From assembly GCA_033398695.1 (NCBI GenBank), contig CM065809.1:179480501-179544500 (forward strand): 64,000 nt of DNA. Direction: 5' to 3'. The position numbers and the translations under genes were made by a program. Of the stretch, positions 1 through 10,113 are shown piece by piece. Origin of the DNA: Orobanche coerulescens. Lineage: Eukaryota > Streptophyta > Magnoliopsida > Lamiales > Orobanchaceae. The number at the start of each line of letters is the position of its first letter. The first letter of the stretch is position 1. The notes beneath the pieces were generated by a model. It did not search any database. It saw nothing but the letters and a program-made list of their open reading frames with translations, and was not told the DNA's origin.

Positions 1-325
1 GGCCGCGAGCGGAGGGAGCGGCCGGCAAGCGCAAGAGGGTGGAGACTGGCTCGAGGACAGCGAACAAGGCCGAGGGTTCGTCTCGCCTCGGTCGTCTTGT
101 CCGCCCCGACTCTGTCCGGCAGACGGAGGAGCCCGTTATTGACTTGGAGGGCCATTATCTTCCTGGCCAACCAGAGCGGGTGGAGCCATGTGACCGGATG
201 AAGGGGCGACGGCCGCCGGGTTCTGGACTATGTCCGGCCGCTACCCCGACTCCCGAGATGCTCACGGGTCCCTCCCGGGTGGCTATCTCTAGTCATATTC
301 CGATCCGGGTTGACGCCTGCTGGAA

Positions 326-1036
326 ATGATGACTAATGATATGGATCCGGTTGAGCAGATCCAGTTCGGAAATGCCCTGGTCGGCCGGGCCATGTGCACC
401 TACGTGAAGGCCTCCAATGAGTTTCTGGCTTCGACCGAGAGGCACAAGAAGACGGAGGCCGACCTCAAGGCTTTGCAGGAGGAGCATCACCTGTGCCCTT
501 CTTTGATCAAGTCTCTCGAGGGGGAGATAACCTCCATGAGGGGCGAGATGGAGCTTCTGGACGGTCGGGCCCTCCAGGCCGACATATGGAGGCTGAAGGC
601 CGAGGAGCTGACCGATGCGGCCGATCAGGCGCAAAAGCAGTGCTTGGATATCCGGGCCGAGCACGAGGCTTATTTGAAGGAGACCAAGGCCCAGGTCGAA
701 AGCCTGACCGAGCGTCTCAACACCTGCGAGGCTTCGAGCTACGCTAGGGGCCGTGCCGAAGGGGTGGAGGCCTTCAAGGAGACGCCTTCCTTTGAGGAGC
801 TGATCAATCTGAACTACGTCTCCACTTGTTTCGAGGTTTTAGATCTTATGAAAGGTGGTAAGACCGTTCAGGAGATTGAGGCTTACATCACCTCTCAAGC
901 GGCCGACCTTCATGTTGACATTGCTGGGGCCGACGAGCCGAAGGTGGCCGAGGGTGAGGATGCCGGTCGGGCTCCGCAAGGCGAAGGCGAGGGGCAATCT
1001 TTTCAGGCGGCCGGCCAGGATGGCGGGGCCGAGTAG
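326..1036 (+). CDS. Antisense extra ORF (aORF) of Tat-A, C-terminal part, coiled-coil protein
   Basis: This 236-codon frame runs opposite to Tat-A gag-pol, between pol and the missing 3' LTR. It is rich in Glu, Lys, Ala and Leu with heptad-like spacing over about residues 30-150, so a coiled coil is likely. A 'SYxRGRAEGVEAF' type motif follows near residue 140, and then an acidic, Gly-rich tail. Tat elements are known to carry such antisense ORFs, often annotated as 'putative gypsy type transposon', with unknown function. The first Met was taken as the start, but related ORFs contain introns, so this is probably a 3' exon whose upstream exons are in 1-325 or outside the window. A polyadenylation signal follows at 1175. 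The frame is intact, unlike the pol of the same element. Confidence 0.75.
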   Translation: MMTNDMDPVEQIQFGNALVGRAMCTYVKASNEFLASTERHKKTEADLKALQEEHHLCPSLIKSLEGEITSMRGEMELLDGRALQADIWRLKAEELTDAADQAQKQCLDIRAEHEAYLKETKAQVESLTERLNTCEASSYARGRAEGVEAFKETPSFEELINLNYVSTCFEVLDLMKGGKTVQEIEAYITSQAADLHVDIAGADEPKVAEGEDAGRAPQGEGEGQSFQAAGQDGGAE

Positions 1037-1174
1037 TTTCCTTTAGATTTTGCTTCTAGCATGGCCTGCGTGCCTATTTTTGTCTTTCTGTTGTTTCATC
1101 TGATGTACGGCCAGCGTGCCAACCTGGCTTAGGTCTTTTGTAATCGTCTGTATTTTGTAGCAACGACTTGATGA

Positions 1175-1180
1175 AATAAA
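1175..1180 (+). other. AATAAA polyadenylation signal for the Tat-A antisense ORF
   Basis: A canonical AATAAA lies about 140 bp downstream of the antisense ORF stop, in a T-rich context. It fits a separate transcript running opposite to gag-pol. This is inferred from position only. Confidence 0.5.
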
Positions 1181-1228
1181 ATCTTCTTTGCAGTTTTCGT
1201 TGTTCTTTTTATCGTTCTTGGTTGATCG

Positions 1229-1731
1229 CGCCGAGGCAAGCTCGGTCTTATAGTGCCGGAGGAGCCGGTCATTCGAGGTGCCGAGACGAGCTCGGTCTTA
1301 TAGTGCCGGCGGAGCCGGTCTTATGAGGTGCCGAGACGAGCTCGGTCTTATAGTGCCGGAGGAGCCGGTCATTCGAGGTGCCGAGACGAGCTCGGTCTTA
1401 TAGTGCCGGAGGAGCCGGTCTTATGAGGTGCCGAGACGAGCTCAGTCTTATAGTGCCGGAGGAGCCGGTCTTATGAGGTGCCGAGACAAGCTCGGTCTTA
1501 TAGTGCCGGAGGAGCCGGTCATTCGAGGTGCCGAGACGAGCTCGGTCTTATAGTGCCGGAGGAGCCGGTCTTATGAGGTGCCGAGACAAGCTCGGTCTTA
1601 TAGTGCCGGAGGAGCCGGTCTTATGAGGTGCCGAGACAAGCTCGGTCTTATAGTGCCGGAGGAGCCGGTCATTCGAGGTGCCGAGACGAGCTCGGTCTTA
1701 TAATGCCGGAGGAGCCGGTCTTATGAGGTGT
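1229..1731. repeat. 50-bp tandem array (about 10 copies) in the Tat-A 3' UTR
   Basis: The string GGAGCCGGTC recurs exactly every 50 bp, at 1261, 1311, 1361 and on to 1711. Copies differ mainly at one site, where ATTCGAGGTG alternates with TTATGAGGTG in the order A T A T T A T T A T. A second variable site is GACGAG or GACAAG. The array ends about 35 bp from the integrase stop codon, which places it in the 3' UTR between pol and the antisense ORF. Confidence 0.95.
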
Positions 1732-1764
1732 ACCGGTATTGAAACAGGGAATAACATCAAATTT

Positions 1765-2830
1765 TTATTGATAATACCTTTTTAGATACATAGCGTTCCA
1801 CGGGTAAGTTAATCTTTGGCCGTTCAGATATTCCAGCCGGTAGGCTCCATTCTGAAGGACTTCACTAACTTTATACGGCCCTTCCCATTTGGGCTTGAGC
1901 GGCCCGGGATCCGGGCCCAAAACCCTCTTAATGACTAGGTCGCCGACCTGGAAGCTTCTCGGGTGAACCTTGGAGTTGTAATATTTTTCACTCCTTTTGT
2001 AGACGGCGTTTCGCATTTCTGCCTGAGCTCGTTTTTCGGCAAGGAGGTCCAGGTTCACTTGGAGGGCCAAGTCGTTATCCTGTTCTTCAAAATGTGCTAC
2101 TCGGTAGGTAGGTGCCCCGATTTCGACCGGGATAATGGCTTCAGAGCCGAAAGCCAAGGAGAAAGGCGTTTCCCCGGTGGCGGATCTATGCGTTGTTCGG
2201 TAGGCCCATAGGGTCCCGGGGAGTTCTTCTGGCCAAGAACCCTTGAGTTCCTCTAGGCGAGTCTTGAGATGTTGCTTTAAGATCTTGTTGATCGCCTCGA
2301 CTGCCTGCTAGATTGTGGATAATAGGGCGTGGAAAAGTTATTTCGTATTGGAGACCGTCGCAGAAAGATCGGAACTTCTTGTTGTCAAATTGTTTCGCAT
2401 TATCCGAGACAATGGATTGAGGGATCCCGAACCGGCATATGATTGACTTCCATATGAAGTCGACTATCTTCTGTTCGGTTGTTCGTGCCATAGGTTCGGC
2501 CTCGGCCCATTTCGTTAAATAATCGATCGCGATTTATCACAGATTGCACTCCTCCCCGTCCCCAGCAGAGGGCCGATCAAGTCGATTCCCCACTTGGCGA
2601 ATGGCCATGGACAATATACGGACGTGAGGGTTTCCGGGGGGGATCGGATCTGCGGGGCAAAGATTTAGCACCGGACGCACTTCCGCACGAGCGCAATGGC
2701 ATCTTTTTTGAGATCGGGCCAATAGTAGCCTTATCGGATTAACTTATAGGCGAATGCCTGGCCGCCGGAGTGGTTTCCGCATATACCCTCGTGCACCTCC
2801 TTGAGGGCATATTCGGCCCGATCGGATAGG
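1765..2830 (-). pseudogene. Tat-A integrase (decayed)
   Basis: The N-terminal zinc-binding region is visible at about 2770-2800 (EVHEGICGNH), followed by YYWPDLKKDA. The catalytic core shows GIDLIGP (first Asp) and SDNAKQF (second Asp), and QAVEAINKILK in another frame supplies the Glu. The C-terminal domain at 1765-2157 is well kept: MAFGSEAIIPVE, then the SFQVGDLV and WEGPYKV motifs typical of Ty3/gypsy integrases. The gene inserts element cDNA into host DNA. It is broken into at least three frames between 2157 and 2722, so no full protein can be made. It follows the RNase H region without a clear gap, as in a single gag-pol polyprotein. Confidence 0.85.
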
Positions 2831-2834
2831 CACT

Positions 2835-3450
2835 TCAAGAATGAACCGAATATCCTCTTTTATATAATGCTCCGTCCACGATAGTGAATCGGGCAGACTG
2901 AGTTCGTAAGGATCTTGCTTGCGCTCGGTCTTCGGGTAAAATGCCGCTTTGAAGGTATTGCATTATAGGCTGCATCCACCCTCGCGGTTCTGACTGTTCC
3001 GCTGCTCGGATTTCGGCCATCTCCAGGGCCGATGAGGCGTGATACCCTATGCTGACCTCATCCATATGCTCGGCCCCGGCGCTAGATGCGAGTTTGGCCA
3101 AAGAGTCGGCCTGGATGTTTTCCGTTCGGGGATATGTTGTGTAGTTTCCTGAAAACCTTGCAGCCGGGCTCGGGCCAGGTTGAGGTACTTAACCAGTTTA
3201 GGCTCTTTGGCTTCATATTCGCCGTTGATCTGGTTGACCACCAACTGAGAATCACTCAGGATGGTGAGGCGGGTAAGGCCGGGAGAGGTCGCCATTTCTA
3301 GACCAGCCAAGAGAGCTTCGTATTCTGCCTCATTGTTGGTGGTTGGGAAATTCAGGCGAATAGCCGAGCAGAACAGGCGCTGGTCGGGACTAACGAGGAC
3401 TATTCCCGCACCCGATCGGTCAGCGGTAGAGGACCCATCCACATAGAGTG
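2835..3450 (-). pseudogene. Tat-A second (archaeal-type) RNase H and linker to integrase (decayed)
   Basis: The 3047-3442 frame shows MDGSST, GAGIVLV, NNEAEYEALLAGLEMA and SDSQLVVNQINGEY, the Asp, Glu and Asp positions of the extra RNase H found in Tat elements. This is a different domain from the RNase H fused to RT at 3458-4492. A frameshift near 3050-3100 moves the reading into the 2835-3101 frame, which holds the conserved linker (WMQPIMQYLQSG, GALYKRGYS) that precedes the integrase zinc finger. RNase H removes the RNA template during reverse transcription; the special role of the second domain is not settled here. Confidence 0.85.
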
Positions 3451-3457
3451 ACCATTC

Positions 3458-4997
3458 TTATGATCGGTCGTCCTCCTGGGCGATTGCGGGCGTGAACTCT
3501 GCAATGAAGTCCGCAAGGGCTTGTCCCTTTATAGCAGTGCGCGATTCGTAAGTTATGTCAAACTGTCCAAGTTCGACGACCCATTTTACCATCCGGCCGG
3601 AAACATCAGGTCGGTGCATAACTTGTTTTAATGGATAGTTGGTTAAGACGACTACCTGATGTTCCAAAAAGTAGGGCCTCAACTTCCGGGATGCCATTAT
3701 GAGCGCATAGGCCAGTTTTTCCATCGGGGCATATCTGAGCTCGGCATCATGAAGGGCCTGACTCACATAATAGACCGGATGTTGCACCGCATTCTCCGTT
3801 CGAATCAGAGCGGCGCTGATCGCGGAGTCGGAGACCGCGAGATATAAGTTAAGAAGCTCCCCTCGGGCCGGTCTCTGCAAGGTCGGGGCTTCCGCTAGGA
3901 CTTCCTTGATAGCTTCGAAGGCTTTTTGGCAAGGTTCTGTCCATTGAAAATCCTTGTTCTTTTTTATCGCATCAAAGAAAGGTTTGCATTTATCCGTTGA
4001 GCGAGAGATAAAACGGCTCAGTGCGGCTAGGCGGCCAGTTAGGCTTTGCACTTTTTTGACCGAGTTGGGAGGAACAAGCTCGGCTACTGCCTTAATTTTA
4101 TCGGGGTTGGCTTCGATCCCTCTTTGGCTTACCATATAGCCGAGGAATTTTCCAGAACCTACCCCGAATGAACATTTCTTCGGATTTAACTTCATCTTAT
4201 ACTCTCGCAAAATAGCAAACATTTTATTGAGGTCATGTACATGGTCGGCCGAGCGCAGAGATTTAACTAACATGTCATCTACATATGCTTCCATAGTATG
4301 ACCTATCAAGCTATTGAACATTTTATTTACCAGGCGTTGATATGTCGCGCCGGCATTCTTAAGCCCGAAAGGCATCATCCGGTAGCAGTATAAGCCACGG
4401 GCCGAGTAGAAGGAGGTATTTTCCTCATCGGCGGGGTGCATTGGGATCTGGTTGTATCCAGAATACGCATCCATAAAGCTCATTAGCTGCACAGACTACT
4501 GCATCTACCATGTAATCGATATGGGGAAGCGGGTAGCTATCTTTCTAGTGTGCTTTGTTCAGGTTGGAGAAGTCAATGCAGAGCCTCCATAGCCCGGTCG
4601 GCTTTTTTACCAGGACCGGGTTGGCTACCCAGGTCGGGTATTGGGCTTCCCGAATAAACCCGTTATCGATTAGCTTTTCTACCTCCTCTTCCAGCCCTTT
4701 CTGTCGCTCGGGCCCCATTTTTCTTCTCTTCTAAACGACCGGCTTTGAGCTGGGGTCGATGTTCAGTCGGTGGCATGCCAGTTCCGGATCAATCCCCGAC
4801 ATATCAGAATGGGTCCAAGCAAAGACATCCAGATTTTGTCTTAGATGGAAGATTAGCTCGGAGCGGATCGACTCTTGGAGGTTGTGGCCGATCTTTAGCC
4901 GTCGGGTGGGATTAGATGAATCCACGTCGACCAGGTCCAATTCTTGGCTTGCCTGGCGTGGCGGATTTTTCCTTTTCGATTTTGATACCGCGGCCAA
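3458..4997 (-). pseudogene. Tat-A reverse transcriptase with first RNase H (stops near 4493 and 4731)
   Basis: The segment at 4731-4997 is the region before the RT fingers (LDVFAWTHSDMSGIDP, CHRLNI). After a stop near 4731 come RT motifs in 4493-4730, then the long 344-codon frame 3458-4492. That frame contains SFMDAYSGYNQI, PFGLKNAGATYQRL, the catalytic YVDD box (EAYVDDMLVKS), KKCSFGV, and the first RNase H (YYVSQALHDAE, KLRPYF, ALADFIAEF). Active-site residues of RT are kept, but in-frame stops separate the fingers from the palm. The enzyme copies element RNA into cDNA in virus-like particles. Confidence 0.9.
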
Positions 4998-5125
4998 CGG
5001 ATCTTCTTCTAAGATCGGCTCTTTCTCGCGGCCGCGGTCCGTTTCTGTCCGATTCTCATTTCGGGGTTTGCGCGCCCGGGACTGTCGGGCCCTTGGCCAA
5101 GGTGGTGTTTCGTCGGTTGTTCGAG

Positions 5126-6423
5126 TCAGTAGTCTCCATTTCTTCCGGCAGATTTTCCGGATGGCTTGCGGTGTTTATCCGCGAGCTTGGATGCCGAGAT
5201 CGCATTCCTGACCCTTTGATCCCCTCTGTGTACCCCGACGCCGTCCGGGGTGGGGAATTTCATGCACAGGTGGTAGGTGGACTGAGTGGCTCTCAGCCTC
5301 GACATCACAGGTCGGCCTATGATGGCATTGTAGTCGCTAGGGGTGTAAACGAGACGAGACAACTCGCGAGCTACTCGTGATCGACTCGGTCAAAACTCGG
5401 TCAACACTCGACTCGAGTAGGCTCGACTCAAACTCGAGCTCGACTCGACATACTAACGAGTCGAGTCGAGCTACCCAATGCTCGACTCGATAAGCTCGTG
5501 AGATACTCGAATTTTTTTTATATAATTAGTTTTTATAATATACTTTGTAAAATATAATATAAAAAAATATTAATTGGCCAAAAAATAAAAAATTAATAAT
5601 ACATATTAGATTTCTATTTTAAATAAAATAAATAACAATTTATTGGTCAAAAATTAAAATTACTAGCTAGATAATAAAAAAATCGAAATGATTCTATATT
5701 GATTAAGGGTGTTTGAAGTGTTTACACAAGTTAAAAGCAAAATAGTTTCTCCCACATTGGTTGGGTGCTGTTTATTTTGGCTCACAAGTGAGCAATAAAT
5801 TTAAGCCAAATCCCTTGTCCCACATTACCCATGTAATTATGATTGTGACTCAAAAGAGATTTTTAAAGGAAGTTGGAAGGCTCTCCTTTAATATATTTAG
5901 CTATGGGCCCTCACCCAAGGGTACTGTGTGGGGGGTGTAAACGAGACGAGACAACTTGCGAGTTACTCGAAATCGACTCGGTCAAAACTCGGTCAACACT
6001 CGACTCGAATAGGCTCGATTCGAACTCGAGCTCGACTCGACATACTAACGAGTCGAGTCGAGCTTGGATTTTAACTACTCGCGAGTTTTCGAGTTGAGTT
6101 CGAGCCTGATAAATGACTCTCGAGTTTGAGTCGAGTATACCAATACTCGAGCTCGACTCGCATCATTTACACCCCTAGTAGTCGCTGTGCACGTCGATGA
6201 TCTTAAAGGTTATGATCATCGTTCTTCTGACCGGCCCGTGACCAAATTCCAGGGCGAGGTCGATTTCCCCCAGCGGGGAGGTGCGGCAGTTGGCAAATCC
6301 CCGGATATCCTCGTTGCAGGGCCGGACATACGATTGGTCTACCTTCATCCTACGAAGGGTATGAAGGTAAATGATGCTTGCATAAGCCCCGGAATCCACC
6401 AATACCCTGGACCGGATCCCCAT
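5126..6423 (-). pseudogene. Tat-A aspartic protease, split by a hAT-type insertion
   Basis: The N-terminal half is at 6186-6423 and shows VLVDSGAYASIIY, the DSG active-site loop of a retropepsin. The C-terminal half is at 5126-5337 and shows SDYNAIIGRP followed by STYHLCMKFPT. The two halves are continuous once the 840-bp insertion and one 8-bp target copy are ignored, because the insertion falls in the codons of the HSDYNAI motif. The protease would cut Gag-Pol into mature proteins. Both the insertion and flanking stops make it non-functional. Confidence 0.85.
5338..6177. mobile_element. Non-autonomous hAT-type DNA transposon, 840 bp, with 8-bp target duplication
   Basis: The ends are inverted repeats: TAGGGGTGTAAACGAG on the left and the complement of TAGGGGTGTAAATGATG on the right. 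Perfect 8-bp direct repeats GTAGTCGC flank it at 5330-5337 and 6178-6185. Terminal TAGGG and an 8-bp duplication are the hAT signature. Subterminal regions are packed with CTCGA and GACTCG motifs in both orientations, as expected for transposase binding sites. No transposase frame is present, so mobilisation would need an enzyme in trans. The first 150 bp or so are repeated inside the element at about 5937. Confidence 0.92.
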
Positions 6424-6549
6424 TATGGGCGAGTGATGACAAGTGCGTCGAATGGGGATGGTCCAAGCGTCGCGCTTGACTCCTCAAAAGTAATCACACT
6501 GGGGTTTTTGGGGCTTCTTCGCCATCGATAGAAACCCTTCGCTCGGCGC

Positions 6550-8163
6550 TCATTGATAGGAAGTGGTGGCTTCTCGGATGGATGCCTTTTTCTGGCGCTT
6601 GGACCGATGATCATCGACCTCGGCGGTGCCCATAATCGTTAGAATTTCCCGGGGGGATTTGGGGGCCGGAGGCACCCGATCATTCTTGGCTCTCGTTGGG
6701 TCGACCCTATCCTGGCGATCCCGAGGCGGGTTCCGGGTAAACCGCCTCAAGCCTGTCTCGTCGTATACCGCGATCAGGGCGGCGACGAGGTCTCGGCACT
6801 GTTCGGTGTTGTGACCCGCTGACTCATAATATTTACAAAAGCGGGTCTGGTCCATGTCCTTCTGATCTTTATAGATCGTAGGACCGGAGCAAGTTTTTGT
6901 CTTTTATTTGATCGAATATCGTCGCGGCTCCGATGGAATATATTTCAGCGAAATTGGCCATGAGCTCGGGCCGGCAATAGCTTTGAGTGGCCGGGACTAC
7001 CGAGGAAGAGGCAGGGGTTTTATTTTCCCGTCGAGGTTCTTGACGGGCCTCTTTGTAGTCACGCCTTTCTTCTTTCTTTTATACGATCCTTTCTGATCGG
7101 AGGGCATGACTAACATTGGTGCCGGCATGGCTTCCTCGGCAGCTATGTGGGAGCTAGCGCGCTCCAAAAATTCCTGGTAGGTGTGTGGGACATTCTGGCA
7201 CACCGTCCAAATAAAGAAAGAATTTTTGAGAAGGCCGGCCTGGGCAATAATGGCCGGCGCATCGTCGGACATGTTCGTCTCTAATATCCGTTTATTGAAA
7301 CGGATATATAATCTTTAAGGGACTCGTTCGGCCCCTGGATCACTAAGCAATGGATGAGCGTGGGGCGACCCGCACAAGGGACCCCATGAAGTGGGATCGG
7401 AACGTCGCCGAAAGCCGAGCCCACGTTTGAACCGAATGATGGGGCGGCCCGATACCATCTCTGGGCCCTCTCCCAAGAGTTAGGAAAACATTCGGCATCG
7501 AACGCGTCCCGAGACCCGTAGATCCATCCAGAATTATAATGCCCAAGATGGGCGTTAGGTCTGCTTCTCCGTTGTATGGCGGAATTTGAGGAATTTTGAA
7601 CTTCTCGGAAGGGTTCCGCGAACGCTAGGGGCAGGGGACTCTCTCCGTTGAGCCATTCCGAACTTTGGGATGGCCGGAGTTGTTTATTTTCGAGCTCCGT
7701 AAGGCGCTTTTTAGAAACTCGATCTCGCTCGAATTATCGCCGAGTGGGAGGCAATATTTGCGCTGATTTAGGGACGGTGGTGAGCCTTCTCTTCCTTACG
7801 GCTCGACTGACAGTAGGAGTCGGTGCCGCCTTCTCGATTTTCCTTCCCGCCCAAGGCGATCAAAAACGGACGGGGCGCGAAAGCTTACTTTTCCGTGAGG
7901 GATGTGAGCTGCCGTGGCTCTGCCCTTTCTCCGGCGGCCCTGCAGGCCGCCCTTTTTCTGCTTCGCCCCGAGGCGTGGGCGGCTGCCTCGAGATTCTCGC
8001 CGAGCTGATCCTCGAGTTTTTGAAGGGTCCCGCCCCTTGTAAATCTTGCCATAAGGGCCGCCATGCCTTGGATGAAGGCAGGGTGTTTAAAGCATTCAAC
8101 CACTTTAAGGAGGTTTTCTTCCTCCGTCGCGGGCTGAGGGTTTTTTGAACTGTTGTGAGACAT
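6550..8163 (-). pseudogene. Tat-A gag (decayed)
   Basis: The likely start is the Met at 8161-8163 (MSHNSSKNPQ), about 45 bp after the primer site. Recognisable pieces in three frames are the N-terminal region (7885-8163), a capsid-like stretch (6997-7546, including TYQEFLERASSHIAAEEA), and a degraded zinc-binding motif at 6780-6855 (FCKYYESAGHNTEQCR, where the family usually has His in place of the second Tyr). Gag forms the particle that packages element RNA. At least two frameshifts, near 7885 and 7300, remove coding capacity. Confidence 0.8.
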
Positions 8164-8208
8164 CGCTGGTGAAGGGTCTATATCTACCTTTTTTATCGAA
8201 GGTTCGAG

Positions 8209-8226
8209 CCCTCCTTCTAGCGCCAA
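8209..8226 (-). other. Primer binding site of Tat-A
   Basis: Read on the minus strand, the sequence two bases after the LTR end is TGGCGCTAGAAGGAGGG, complementary to a tRNA 3' end including CCA. The same site occurs in Tat-D at 62660. The tRNA species cannot be fixed from this window. Confidence 0.85.
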
Positions 8227-8228
8227 TC

Positions 8229-8988
8229 TGTTGACGTCTGGTTTGGTCAACGTCACGTGTGCTGATCTGGACAAATGGATCGAAGACACGTAGAAAATAA
8301 CAAATAAAGTGGAAGATATTTGATCACTAAATTTTATTAATGACCTTTTGATAGCATAGAGCCGAGCAGAATAATGTGTGTCGGTCTATCCAGTTTGCTT
8401 GTTAATTACAAGTCTTTTCGTTCTTTTTCAGTATCTCTCAAATCTCTCTTTTTTCTCTCTCTCTTATTAATGCTGAAAATCCAAAGATCCTCTTTTCACT
8501 GTACATTTCTTCTATATATAGACAATCTGGGCCAGTGGAGAGATGACAGCTGGCGCATGTTTGGGGAATACGCCCATAACACTTGTCAGTCTGCATTTAA
8601 GTCTTGGACACGTGGCGGCCTCTAAGGAGTGTCTTGGGAAGGGGCGTGACTGCATGCGTTAATTGGCATGCGGGTCTGTCTTACCGACTTCCGGTGATGT
8701 CTATCCGATGGGGTCGGTCCTCGGGTCCCCCGCCGCTCTGGTCGGCTTCAGGTCTCCCGCCGTTCAGGCCGGCCCTGCCGTAATCTTGAATCGGGACATT
8801 TTCGTCCTTTCTCTGCTCGGCCTTCCTGGATCAGATACCGGGTCGGCCTTGGAGTCACCGTCCGTTCCGGTTTTTAGCGAGCCCGGTTGGAAATCGGGTT
8901 TTTTGTCCGGTCCGACTTCGGGTTCTGCTCGGCCGGTTTAGCTGCCTGGAGTGCCTACGTGAATTCTGAGTAGAATGGGCTACCAACA
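8229..8988 (-). repeat. 5' LTR of Tat-A (about 760 bp)
   Basis: The inner end is fixed by the primer site. On the minus strand the LTR ends in CGTCAACA and, at 8988, starts with TGTTGGTAGCCC, so both ends are TGTTG/CAACA inverted repeats. A TATA-like block (TCTATATATAGA) is at 8511-8522, and AATAAA-type signals sit near 8333-8338 on the minus strand. GC-rich DNA stops at 8988, where AT-rich flank begins. The outer boundary is inferred, since the partner LTR is outside the window. Confidence 0.72.
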
Positions 8989-9756
8989 AGTCTCAAGGAG
9001 TGTATTACGTGACTTGGAAGCTAAATTTTATTGCTTTGTAAAATTTTCAGTTTTTATAATTATTATATTAATTTTCAAAGAGTTTTTCATTTTTTGGGAG
9101 CTTTTAAATTCTTAGAGTTAATTTTTTTGTCTGCAATAATTTTTTGTCCTTCGATTTTAGTGTTCCGTTTTTAGTTTTTGGAAATTCTACTTTAGTATTT
9201 TAGTCATTTTTAGAGTTTTTATTTTCATAATTTTTAATTTTTATTTTAACTTAAAAGTTAATTTTAGATGACCAGTCTCACGGACATATTCAAAATAAAA
9301 TAAATAATAATTAAAAGAAAAGGAATACTAAAAAGATTGACACTCTAAAAAAAAAACTCCAACAAATAAAAATCTGAAAATCTCTTACCAAACTAAAGAC
9401 TAGATTAAAAAAAAAAAAAAGGCAATTCCAAGTACCCATTAGATTATAGATGGCTTACCTATATTTTTATCAATTGATTAATATTTTGGGAAATTCTAAG
9501 GTACAAATATGAATATTTATTTATATGTAAAATCACCATTAAATTCATTATAAAAATTATTTATTAAAGATATAATAATAAACATACAATATAATATCCA
9601 CGTGGACACTTGTAATTTTCCATATGTTTCACTCAAAGAAAATGTTAACCCAGATTCCTTTTGTTTGGTAATATAAAATGCAATTTCGTCAATTTGATGA
9701 AAATAAATAAATTAACATCTAAACCCACATCATGACAACTTTTTTTTTTAATATAT
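8989..9756. other. AT-rich intergenic DNA, no gene seen
   Basis: This is low-complexity AT-rich sequence with short A and T runs. No coding frame, terminal inverted repeats or RNA gene could be supported. Confidence 0.6.
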
Positions 9757-10105
9757 ATAGAGAGAGATTGATTCAGATAGGAAAGGTAAATTTCGGCAAA
9801 AATATGAATGAATTTGGGCTTTTTGTTGAGTTAGATCAATGGTTGAGATTTCAGTCAGTTGTGCTACGTGTTTTGTGTGTGCTACGCGAATTGAAATATG
9901 TAAATTAAGTGAGATTGTGCTACGTGTTTGTGCTCTTTGTGCTACGATGCGATGGAAGATGGGCATGTTTAAAATCTATGCTACGAAATAATGAAATATG
10001 TGCTAAACTCACATATTTAGAATTTGTGCAGCATAATAATTCTGATTGTGCTATACACATATGAAAAATGTGCTAGACGGATGTATCTCTATATTCCTAC
10101 ACTTA
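9757..10105. repeat. Cluster of TGTGCTACG-type short repeats
   Basis: The word TGTGCTACG or a close variant (TGTGCTA plus G, T or A) occurs about eight times between 9859 and 10075, all in the same orientation. It resembles the subterminal repeats of a DNA transposon. The outer ends are only weakly inverted (AGAGAGATTGATTC on the left against AGAGATACATCC on the complement of the right), so class is not assigned. Confidence 0.5.
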
Positions 10106-10113
10106 GGGGTTTC

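Larger units (their letters stand above)
1..8988 (-). mobile_element. Tat-A: Ty3/gypsy Tat-lineage LTR retrotransposon, 3' part outside window
   Basis: Reading the minus strand from right to left gives 5' LTR (8229-8988), primer site, gag, protease, RT, RNase H, a second RNase H, integrase, a tandem-repeat 3' UTR, and an ORF on the opposite strand (326-1036). This order, with two RNase H domains and an antisense ORF, is characteristic of the Tat lineage (Retand/Ogre relatives). The 3' LTR lies left of the window, so length and target duplication cannot be read. All internal genes carry stops or frameshifts. An 840-bp hAT-type element interrupts the protease. The element is dead as a coding unit, although the RT active site is still readable. 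Confidence 0.9.

Noticed and set aside
39..329. Plus-strand 96-codon frame before the Tat-A antisense ORF
   Set aside because: No family features and a different frame from the antisense ORF; most likely intron or random frame in GC-rich DNA.
1229..1731. CRISPR-like regular repeats
   Set aside because: Copies are directly adjacent with no unique spacers, and the context is a plant retrotransposon; it is a tandem array.
5750..5830. CCCACAT words resembling the upstream element of plant snRNA genes
   Set aside because: The match to RTCCCACATCG is incomplete at both sites and no snRNA-like sequence follows.
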